A DNA stretch of 6,322 nucleotides. Origin: Deinococcus sp. (GTDB lineage: Bacteria > Deinococcota > Deinococci > Deinococcales > Thermaceae). The number at the start of each line of letters is the position of its first letter. The stretch's first letter is position 1. Made by a program: the position numbers and the translations under genes. A model generated the notes under the pieces. The model had not been told where the DNA came from. It made no database searches and worked only from the letters and a program-made list of their open reading frames with translations. The DNA lies in assembly GCA_023382135.1 (NCBI GenBank), contig JAMCQK010000041.1:1-6322 (forward strand), read 5' to 3'. Of this stretch, positions 1-4,778 are shown piece after piece.

Positions 1-1
1 G

Positions 2-241
2 CTGGTGGCGCCCTGGAAGCTTGACCAAAAGGTTTACCGGAGCCCCGACGGTTACGTCAGCGCGGCGTTGGAGCCGGCCCAGTTGCGCTCTGGCGGAACA
101 ACCCCCGAGGAGGTTCTGCTCAAACGCGTCCTTCCCGAGCTGGCCGCCGCCTTCGCCACCCGTATTGAGTTCGTCCAGGGCGAGGCGGCGGACCGCTTGC
201 AGAAAGACTTTGGCGGCCTGGCGGGGCTTACCCGCTGGTAG
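2..241 (+). CDS. C-terminal end of an unidentified protein (possibly PglZ/alkaline-phosphatase-like), 5' truncated
   Basis: The frame is open from the left edge to a TAG at 239-241 and gives 79 residues. It has coding-like GC-rich third positions, so this is the tail of a gene that begins outside the window. An in-frame GTG at position 5 exists but has no visible ribosome-binding site, and I do not take it as the start. The fragment has a basic, aromatic beginning (WKLDQKVYRSPDGY), then RSGGTTPEEVLL, an Ala/Leu-rich helix and a tail ending in GLTRW. The pattern PDGY followed by a GG-x-TPEEVL segment recalls the C-terminal part of PglZ/alkaline-phosphatase-fold proteins, where a Gly-Gly-x-(T/S)-x-E-E-hydrophobic stretch is common. 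That is only a resemblance: no metal ligands lie in the visible part. The gene is surely real; the family is uncertain. Confidence 0.7.
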   Translation: MVAPWKLDQKVYRSPDGYVSAALEPAQLRSGGTTPEEVLLKRVLPELAAAFATRIEFVQGEAADRLQKDFGGLAGLTRW

Positions 242-248
242 CACGCTA

Positions 249-267
249 CGGCTGCCGGCCGCTTTTT
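249..267 (+). terminator. Weak candidate terminator of the left-edge gene
   Basis: Eight bases after the stop codon, CGGC (249-252) can pair with GCCG (258-261) around a 5-nt loop, followed by C and five Ts (263-267). The stem is only 4 bp, so this is marginal. Its position and T-run are as expected for a terminator. Confidence 0.4.
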
Positions 268-400
268 GCTTTGCCCGCCAAGTTTAGGCTTCTGGCCCCC
301 ACTCTAGGGTTAGACGAACCGGTATCTTGCTTACATGCACCCCTGGTGAACTGAAGAGGACAACAAGTTCAAAAATCTCTAGCTATTATGCTAATATAAC

Positions 401-419
401 TTGACAATATCAATGTCAA
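401..419. promoter_or_regulatory. HAIR-like inverted repeat (candidate HspR operator)
   Basis: TTGACA (401-406) and TGTCAA (414-419) form a perfect 6-bp inverted repeat with a 7-bp spacer. The architecture matches the HAIR element bound by MerR-family HspR repressors (CTTGAGT-N7-ACTCAAG): TTGA/TCAA outer positions and the same N7 spacing, with CA/TG in place of GT/AC inside. It coincides with the -35 hexamer, so a bound repressor would block RNA polymerase. HspR control of hsp20 is an inference; no hspR gene is in the window. Confidence 0.6.
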
Positions 420-429
420 CTTTTATTAT
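401..429 (+). promoter_or_regulatory. Probable hsp20 promoter
   Basis: TTGACA at 401-406 and TATTAT at 424-429 are separated by exactly 17 bp, a near-consensus housekeeping sigma promoter. Transcription would begin near 436, giving a leader of about 12 nt that starts at the Shine-Dalgarno sequence. Other AT-rich hexamers just upstream (TATTAT at 384-389, TAATAT at 392-397) could serve as -10 elements for a longer leader, but neither has a convincing -35. In either case the palindrome at 401-419 lies in the promoter. Confidence 0.7.
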
Positions 430-447
430 GTCAACTGGAGGTGTACT

Positions 448-861
448 ATGGTACGCTTTGATCCTTTCAGAGAAATCGAGGAACTTCAGGAAAGGCTTTC
501 GCGGGCGTTTGGCGGCCAGGCTTCGGACAACAGAACCTGGGCGCCGCCGGTAGATGTGGTGGAGACCGAACAGGGACTCCAGTTTGCCGTCTATCTTCCA
601 GGGGTTGACCCGGAGAAGGTAGAGGTGAGCAGCGAGCAGTCCACGCTTACTGTCAAGGCTGAGCGCGAGGCGGAGAAGCCCGAGGGCGCCAGCTACCACC
701 GCATGGAAGGGCTCTACGGCACTTTCGTGCGGAGCTTCACTGTGCCCCAGAGCTTTGAACTCGCCAAGGTACAGGCCCGCTTCAAGAACGGTGTGCTTTA
801 CTTGGAAGTTCCCAAGGCTGAGAGCGCGCAGCCCCGGCGCATCCAAGTGCATATCGGCTAA
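448..861 (+). CDS. Small heat-shock protein, Hsp20/alpha-crystallin family
   Basis: Encodes a 137-residue cytoplasmic, ATP-independent holdase chaperone that binds unfolding proteins and keeps them in a refoldable state for DnaK/ClpB. The short N-terminal arm (FDPFREIEELQERLSRAFG, residues 4-22) is typical. The alpha-crystallin domain spans roughly residues 32-122, beginning APPVDVVET and including the YLPGVDPEKVEV segment. Near its end is the family signature A-x-F-x-NGVLYLEVPK (residues 110-123). The C-terminal I-x-I/V motif used in oligomer assembly is present as IQV (132-134). The ATG at 448 follows GGAGGTG at 437-443 with proper spacing. The gene is a single transcription unit: its own promoter with a HAIR-like operator upstream and a strong terminator 17 bp after the stop. 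Heat-inducible expression is inferred from that operator. Length and domain are ordinary for a bacterial class A-type Hsp20. Confidence 0.95.
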   Translation: MVRFDPFREIEELQERLSRAFGGQASDNRTWAPPVDVVETEQGLQFAVYLPGVDPEKVEVSSEQSTLTVKAEREAEKPEGASYHRMEGLYGTFVRSFTVPQSFELAKVQARFKNGVLYLEVPKAESAQPRRIQVHIG

Positions 862-877
862 GAGCCGCTAGCCATGT

Positions 878-905
878 GAGGCGGAAGAACTCCGCCTCGT
901 TTTTT
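878..905 (+). terminator. Rho-independent terminator of hsp20
   Basis: GAGGCGGA (878-885) and TCCGCCTC (891-898) form a perfect 8-bp GC-rich stem with a 5-nt loop, followed by G and six Ts (900-905). It sits 17 bp downstream of the hsp20 stop and separates that gene from the rhomboid gene. Confidence 0.93.
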
Positions 906-932
906 GGCGCCAGAAATTGTTTTTATTTGGGT

Positions 933-948
933 TAGACTGGTGGCCGTG
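933..948 (+). promoter_or_regulatory. -10 element and leaderless start of the rhomboid gene
   Basis: TAGACT at 933-938 fits the TANNNT -10 pattern and is followed after 7 bp by the GTG codon at 946. That spacing would place the first transcribed base at the start codon. No Shine-Dalgarno sequence precedes either GTG (940 or 946). No convincing -35 hexamer is found at the usual distance. Leaderless genes with this layout are frequent in Deinococcota. Confidence 0.5.
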
Positions 949-1581
949 TTCCCTCTTTATGACGTTAACCGGTCGGCCTCGAGGCCGCACGTGGTCACAC
1001 TGCTTATTCTGCTGAACACCCTGGCCTTTGTATACACCTTTTTCCTTGGCGATCCCGAGCGGATCATCGCGCGCTACGGTTTTGTGCCCGCGCACTTTTT
1101 CGCCAGCCCGTTCACCCAGTGGCCCACCATTTTCACCAGTATGTTTCTGCATGGAAATCTGGCGCATATCCTTGGGAACATGTGGTTTTTGTGGGTGTTT
1201 GGCGACAACGTGGAAGGCCGTCTGGGTTCGGGGCGCTTTGCGCTCTTCTATCTATTGGGTGGTGTGGCGGCGGCTTTGACCCAAGGCCTCCTGATGAACG
1301 GCGACTACCCCATGATTGGCGCATCGGGCGCAATTTCCGCGGTGCTGGGGGGCTACGTGCTGCTTTTCCCCCAGGCGCGCATCATGACTTTTCTGTTTTT
1401 TATTCTGATTGGGGTGCCCGCCTGGGCCTACCTGGGTTACTGGGCGCTTTTGCAGTTCTACAACAGCCTTGGGAGTTTTGCCGCTGGCGCTGGCGTTGCT
1501 TTCTTTGCGCATCTTGGCGGCTTTATTGCGGGGCTCTTGAGCGTGCGCTCGTTTCAGCCCGGTGGCCCGCGACACTATTAG
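946..1581 (+). CDS. Rhomboid family intramembrane serine protease
   Basis: A 211-residue integral membrane protein that cleaves transmembrane substrates within the bilayer, as GlpG does. Numbering from GTG 946 (MFPLYD): the first membrane helix is near residues 16-34. The rhomboid HxxxxHxxxN block is HGNLAHILGN (H69, H74, N78), leading into NMWFLWVFGDNVE. The catalytic serine lies in GASGAI (S127). The catalytic histidine is in FFAHLGGFIAG (H189), in the last membrane helix. Both dyad residues and the oxyanion His/Asn are therefore present, so the protein should be active; about six membrane helices fit the length. I chose 946 because family members begin MFPLYD-like and because of the -10 spacing; GTG 940 would add two residues. 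The frame stays open further upstream, but only into the hsp20 terminator. The NDH-2 gene follows after 83 bp on the same strand and may be co-transcribed. The physiological substrate is unknown. Confidence 0.9.
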   Translation: MFPLYDVNRSASRPHVVTLLILLNTLAFVYTFFLGDPERIIARYGFVPAHFFASPFTQWPTIFTSMFLHGNLAHILGNMWFLWVFGDNVEGRLGSGRFALFYLLGGVAAALTQGLLMNGDYPMIGASGAISAVLGGYVLLFPQARIMTFLFFILIGVPAWAYLGYWALLQFYNSLGSFAAGAGVAFFAHLGGFIAGLLSVRSFQPGGPRHY

Positions 1582-1664
1582 TTAAGCGAGCATGTGTGCC
1601 CGATTGAACCCCGGCGCCCTGGTAGCATGTGAGCCCAAGTACGATCTCAAACGGAGGGCGGGAG

Positions 1665-2948
1665 ATGGCCGAAAAACACGTGGTAGTGCTGGGTGCGGGC
1701 TTTGCAGGCTTGCACGCGGTGAGAGAGCTTGCGCGCGAACCCAGCCTTAGGGTCACGCTGGTGGATAAAAACAACTTTCACCTGTTCCAGCCCTTGCTTT
1801 ATCAGGTGGCGTCGGCGGGCCTCGAGGCTCCCCAGATTACCTTTCCTATACGCGCCTATCTGCGCAAGTACAAAAACACCCGCTTTCTCTTGGGCGGCGC
1901 AGAGGGCGTGGACCTAGAAAAGAACACCTTGCTGGTGGAAGGAAAACCAGTTCCTTTCGACTACCTGATCATAGGCACTGGCACCCGCACCTCGGACTTT
2001 GGCCTTGCGGGGGTGAGCCAGTTTTCCTTTGGCATGAAATCGTTGGACGACGCCATGCGTATCCGCGACCGCGTTCTTTCCGCTTGCGAGGAAGCGGTAA
2101 AAACGTCCGACCCAGAGCGAAGAAAAGCGCTGATAACTTTCGTGATTGTTGGCGGCGGCCCTACCGGTGTGGAGCTGGCTGGCTCTTTGGGCGAGCTCCG
2201 CCGCCACGTTATCTCGCGCGACTACCCAGACCTGGACCTCTCCGAAGTGCGCGTGGTGCTGGTGGAAACCGGAAACCGCATCCTGGAGGCCTTTGCACCG
2301 AAATCCGCCCGTTACGCGGAAAACTATCTCAGGCATCTTGGCGTGGAATTGATGCTTGGCGAACGCGTGGTGGAAGTGCTGCCTCATGGCATAAAGCTTT
2401 TGAGTGGGAAGTTTATACCCACCTTTTTGCCCATCTGGACCGCGGGTGTTACCGGTCTTGCGCTCCCCGGCCTGCCCACCGTGCGCGGAAACCGAGTCGC
2501 CACTACGCCCTACCTCAATATTGAGACCGCACCCGGGATATTCATCGCCGGCGACCTCAACTATTTGGAAGGGCCCGGTGGGAAGCCCTATCCTCAAGTG
2601 GCCCCGACCGCAATTCAGCAAGGCATCCTGGCCGCACAGAACGTTCTGCGCGAACTCCACGGGCGGGATAAGTTGCCTTTCAAGTACCGTGACAAGGGCA
2701 ACATGGTCACGCTCGGACGCAACCACGCCGTGGCCGAATTCACAAAACTGCGTATTACTGGCTTTCCTGCCTGGAGCGCCTGGCTTGCGGTTCACCTGTA
2801 CTACCTAATTGGTTTCCGTAACCGGATGATGGTGCTTTCCAACTGGGCCTATAGCTACTTCACCTACGATTACGCCGTACGTATTATGCACAACCGGCAC
2901 AGCTTTCCGCTTGAAACAGCCGAAAACCCCCTTACTAAAGGGGGCTAG
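1665..2948 (+). CDS. ndh: Type II NADH dehydrogenase (NDH-2), FAD-dependent NADH:quinone oxidoreductase
   Basis: A 427-residue single-subunit flavoprotein that passes electrons from NADH to membrane quinone without pumping protons, attached to the cytoplasmic face of the membrane. The N-terminal FAD-binding Rossmann motif is VVLGAGFAGLHA (GAGFAG at residues 10-15), followed by the DKNNFHLFQPLLYQVA segment typical of NDH-2. The second, NAD(H)-binding glycine motif is FVIVGGGPTGVELAG (GGGPTG at 163-168). The FAD-contacting IFIAGD motif is at 292-297, followed by APTAIQQG (313-320), characteristic of quinone-reducing members. The C-terminal region holds AWSAWLAVHLYYLIGF (about 369-384), then RNRM, as in the membrane-anchoring part of the family. 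The start is ATG 1665, with GGAGG at 1653-1657, 7 nt away; an in-frame GTG at 1629 lacks such a site. No cysteine pair of the FCSD/SQR type is seen, which argues against sulfide:quinone reductase. It converges on the minus-strand regulator gene. Confidence 0.93.
   Translation: MAEKHVVVLGAGFAGLHAVRELAREPSLRVTLVDKNNFHLFQPLLYQVASAGLEAPQITFPIRAYLRKYKNTRFLLGGAEGVDLEKNTLLVEGKPVPFDYLIIGTGTRTSDFGLAGVSQFSFGMKSLDDAMRIRDRVLSACEEAVKTSDPERRKALITFVIVGGGPTGVELAGSLGELRRHVISRDYPDLDLSEVRVVLVETGNRILEAFAPKSARYAENYLRHLGVELMLGERVVEVLPHGIKLLSGKFIPTFLPIWTAGVTGLALPGLPTVRGNRVATTPYLNIETAPGIFIAGDLNYLEGPGGKPYPQVAPTAIQQGILAAQNVLRELHGRDKLPFKYRDKGNMVTLGRNHAVAEFTKLRITGFPAWSAWLAVHLYYLIGFRNRMMVLSNWAYSYFTYDYAVRIMHNRHSFPLETAENPLTKGG
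2923..2944 (-). terminator. Terminator of the minus-strand RHH gene, overlapping the ndh stop region
   Basis: CCCCCTT (2927-2933) and AAGGGGG (2938-2944) form a 7-bp stem with a 4-nt loop. Read on the minus strand the stem is followed by four Ts (complement of 2923-2926). On the plus strand no T-run follows. The hairpin therefore best serves the minus-strand gene ending at 2999. It lies inside the last codons of ndh and may also slow plus-strand polymerase. Confidence 0.65.
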
Positions 2949-2998
2949 AGGGATTCCGATACCGGCAAGACACCAGCCCAGTCCGACCGCACTGGCAA

Positions 2999-3214
2999 CT
3001 AACCCTCCTCCGGCTCCAACTCCTTGATTAGCTCCTTCAACTCCGAATCTCCAGCTTGCAACTCCTGGGCAATCTTCTTGATGGCCAGCCGCACTACTTC
3101 AGACTTGGAAACCAGGCGTTCAGGGCTGGAAAGCTCGTAGGCGGCCTTGGTTAACAGGGCATCCTGGTCGTCGCTGATGACTACCTGGAGCCGCTTTTTC
3201 TCTTTCTTGGGCAT
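2999..3214 (-). CDS. Small ribbon-helix-helix (CopG/Arc-like) DNA-binding protein
   Basis: Encodes 71 residues. After a basic N-terminus (MPKKEKKR) comes a short strand (LQVVIS). A first helix follows (DDQDALLTKAAYEL) and then the second helix of the RHH fold, SKSEVVRLAIKKIAQEL, whose SxSEVVRxAI pattern is typical of CopG/Arc/MetJ-type proteins. The C-terminal 20 residues are acidic (GDSELKELIKELEPEEG). Such proteins dimerise and place a two-stranded ribbon in the major groove at short repeats. I chose ATG 3214 because AAGGAAG (3223-3217 on the minus strand) gives a good Shine-Dalgarno spacing. The frame extends 27 codons further upstream, but that would run into the promoter. It is divergent from murA and convergent with ndh. 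No toxin gene is adjacent, so an antitoxin role is not supported. Autoregulation, perhaps with an effect on murA, is an inference from the shared promoter region. Confidence 0.8.
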   Translation of the reverse strand: MPKKEKKRLQVVISDDQDALLTKAAYELSSPERLVSKSEVVRLAIKKIAQELQAGDSELKELIKELEPEEG

Positions 3215-3259
3215 GTCTTCCTTGACTTGGCGGGGTAAGGCTCCACTTCGAATAACCGT

Positions 3260-3271
3260 TGGGTATACCCA
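3260..3271. promoter_or_regulatory. 12-bp perfect palindrome upstream of the RHH gene (candidate operator)
   Basis: TGGGTATACCCA is a perfect palindrome located 46 bp upstream of the RHH start, in what would be its 5' leader. Short palindromes of this size are typical operators for dimeric regulators, so it may be an autoregulatory site. It has no well-placed -35 and is unlikely to be a -10 element. Confidence 0.4.
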
Positions 3272-3285
3272 GGCAAGTAACAGTG

Positions 3286-3315
3286 AGTGTAGCACAGAAC
3301 GATATTACTTGACAA
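3286..3315 (-). promoter_or_regulatory. Probable promoter of the RHH gene
   Basis: On the minus strand, TTGTCA (3315-3310) and TACACT (3291-3286) are 18 bp apart, and the -10 is preceded by TGC, as in an extended -10. Transcription would start near 3279, giving a leader of about 65 nt that contains the TGGGTATACCCA palindrome. The -35 overlaps that of the divergent murA promoter. Confidence 0.55.
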
Positions 3316-3337
3316 TGCGGATGTGATTAACTACACT
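3309..3337 (+). promoter_or_regulatory. Probable murA promoter
   Basis: TTGACA (3309-3314) is the consensus -35. It is followed after 17 bp by TACACT (3332-3337) as -10. The expected start near 3344 gives a leader of about 40 nt with AAGGAG before ATG 3383. Its -10 neighbourhood CTACACTCA (3331-3339) is repeated in inverted orientation at 3284-3292, in the divergent promoter. Confidence 0.65.
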
Positions 3338-3382
3338 CAAAGTGAGCATAATGTGTAACATACTATGAGGCAAGGAGCGGGG

Positions 3383-4696
3383 ATGCGAAAAGTGACGCCG
3401 AGAACTACGAATACCGCATTCGAACAACCCCTGGTAATCCGCGGAGGAACGCCGCTCAAAGGCGAGCTGCGGGTGCTGTCGGCTAAGAACTCCGCCCTAA
3501 AGCTGGTTGCCGCCAGCCTGCTCACAGCTGAACCGGTCACCCTGCTCGAGGCGCCTCGGATCCGTGATATCGAGGTCATGCTGGAGCTGCTGTCGCATCT
3601 TGGAACCCGTTATGCCTGGGAAGGCCCCAAGCTTCATCTTCATACTCCTGAAATTACCAACACGGTAGCGCCCTACGAGCTCGTAAGCAAGATGCGGGCG
3701 AGCTTTATCGTGCTGGGTGCTTTGGTGGCGCGTGCGGGCGAAGGAACCATGCCGCTTCCCGGTGGCTGTGCATTTGGTCCGCGCCCCGTTGATCAACACA
3801 TCAAAGCCCTGCGTGCCCTTGGCGCGGAGGTGACCGAAGAGGCCGGAACCTTTACTGCCCGCAAAGTAAAGCCGCTTAAAGGGCGCGTGGTCTACGACAT
3901 ACCCACGCTTGGGGGTACCGAGCAAGCGCTTTTAGCCACCGCGTTAGGCGGCGAAGCCACGCTGGTGGGCGCTGCGCAAGAACCCGAGATTGGGGATCTG
4001 TGCCGTTTCCTTGGCATGCTTGGGGCAAAGGTGGAGGGCATGGGCAGCAGCATTCTGCACCTGCAAGGCGCGGGTGTGCTCGGTGGCGGAAAGTACCGCG
4101 CAATCCCCGACCGCATTGAAGCGGGAACCCTTTTATTGGCTGCGGCCGCGACGCGCGGAAACATTACTCTTACCAATGTTGAACCCTTGCACCTGGATGC
4201 TCTCCTGGACAAACTTTCGCAGTCTGGCCACCTGATAGAGACCGGCCCCGACTGGGTCCGGCTCACCTCGTCCATGAACCCGGCTCCCTTCAATGTGGAA
4301 GCGCGGGAGTACCCCGGCTTCGCCACCGACCTCCAGCCGCCGGTCTCGGCCTATCTCGCTACAGTTGAGGGGTCATCCATCGTCACCGACCGCGTGTATC
4401 CGGACCGCTTTACCCACGTGGGCGAACTACAGCGCATGGGCGCTGATATGAACGTCAAGGAACGCGCGCTCGCCATCAACGGGAAGCCGCTTTCTGGCGC
4501 GCCCGTGAAAGCCCAGGATATTCGCGCGGGTGGCGCTCTGGTGATTGCCGCGCTGGCAGCCGAGGGCGAGACCACGATTGAAGGCACCAAGTATATCGAG
4601 CGGGGATACGAGGACATAGCCGAAAGACTTTCTATGGTGGGAGCGGATATCCATCTGGGAGCGCCCGAGCAAGTGTTGTCGTTGGCGGCGGACTAA
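3383..4696 (+). CDS. murA: UDP-N-acetylglucosamine 1-carboxyvinyltransferase (MurA)
   Basis: A 437-residue cytoplasmic enzyme that transfers enolpyruvate from phosphoenolpyruvate to the 3'-OH of UDP-GlcNAc, the first committed step of peptidoglycan precursor synthesis. Key residues are visible, numbered from ATG 3383. The Lys-Asn pair is in LSAKNSAL (K35, N36). An arginine lies in SKMRASF (R105). The flexible-loop cysteine is in LPGGCAFGPRPVDQH (C129, equivalent to E. coli C115, the fosfomycin target), followed by R134. The general-base aspartate is in YPGFATDLQPP (D316). PDRIEAGTLL is also typical. Cysteine at the loop position predicts fosfomycin sensitivity, unlike enzymes with Asp there. 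ATG 3383 is preferred because AAGGAG (3372-3377) is 5 nt upstream; ATG 3365 would add six residues and lacks such a site. The N-terminal extension of about 15 residues before the first strand is longer than in E. coli. It has its own promoter and is divergent from the RHH gene. Confidence 0.96.
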   Translation: MRKVTPRTTNTAFEQPLVIRGGTPLKGELRVLSAKNSALKLVAASLLTAEPVTLLEAPRIRDIEVMLELLSHLGTRYAWEGPKLHLHTPEITNTVAPYELVSKMRASFIVLGALVARAGEGTMPLPGGCAFGPRPVDQHIKALRALGAEVTEEAGTFTARKVKPLKGRVVYDIPTLGGTEQALLATALGGEATLVGAAQEPEIGDLCRFLGMLGAKVEGMGSSILHLQGAGVLGGGKYRAIPDRIEAGTLLLAAAATRGNITLTNVEPLHLDALLDKLSQSGHLIETGPDWVRLTSSMNPAPFNVEAREYPGFATDLQPPVSAYLATVEGSSIVTDRVYPDRFTHVGELQRMGADMNVKERALAINGKPLSGAPVKAQDIRAGGALVIAALAAEGETTIEGTKYIERGYEDIAERLSMVGADIHLGAPEQVLSLAAD

Positions 4697-4714
4697 TAAC
4701 GCCGGACGCTTAAC

Positions 4715-4768
4715 GCCTAAGGCCTACAGCGATTGATCACTTTGAGTTTTTGGCTGTAGGCCTTAGGC
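4715..4768. repeat. 16-bp perfect inverted repeat between murA and prfB
   Basis: GCCTAAGGCCTACAGC (4715-4730) and GCTGTAGGCCTTAGGC (4753-4768) are exact reverse complements separated by 22 nt. As RNA it is a stable hairpin, but no T-run follows on either strand, so it is not a classical terminator. The right arm overlaps the probable prfB -10 (TAGGCT, 4764-4769) and the -35 lies in the loop. It could be a cruciform or operator, or a Rho- or structure-dependent end for the murA transcript. Confidence 0.8.
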
Positions 4769-4769
4769 T
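4742..4769 (+). promoter_or_regulatory. Candidate prfB promoter giving a very short leader
   Basis: TTGAGT (4742-4747), a 16-bp spacer and TAGGCT (4764-4769, TANNNT type) precede ATG 4779 by 9 bp. Transcription would begin about 3 nt before the start codon. This agrees with the absence of a good Shine-Dalgarno sequence there. Both hexamers lie within the 16-bp inverted-repeat structure. Confidence 0.4.
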
Positions 4770-4778
4770 AGATGAGTT

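Noticed and set aside
391..852. Minus-strand open frame opposite hsp20
   Set aside because: Antisense shadow of Hsp20; its start region would lie in the hsp20 3' end with no promoter or ribosome-binding site.
1914..2795. Long minus-strand open frame (293 codons) opposite ndh
   Set aside because: It lies wholly antisense to a well-supported NDH-2 gene, has Cys/His/Gln-rich composition unlike a folded protein, and has no ribosome-binding site. It is a shadow of the GC-rich coding strand.
2999..3214. Toxin-antitoxin module
   Set aside because: RHH proteins are often antitoxins, but no small toxin ORF overlaps or abuts this gene; its neighbours are ndh and murA.
2999..3295. Longer 98-residue start of the RHH protein
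   Set aside because: The extra 27 residues would be encoded by the promoter and leader and lack RHH character; ATG 3214 has a good Shine-Dalgarno sequence.
3309..3327. Second HAIR-like element at the murA promoter (TTGACA-N7-TGTGAT)
   Set aside because: The right arm matches only 4 of 6 positions, so the TTGACA is better explained as a -35 hexamer.
4697..4717. Direct repeat TAACGCC (4697-4703 and 4711-4717) after murA as an attachment site
   Set aside because: Only 7 bp long, with no integrase or tRNA nearby; compatible with chance.
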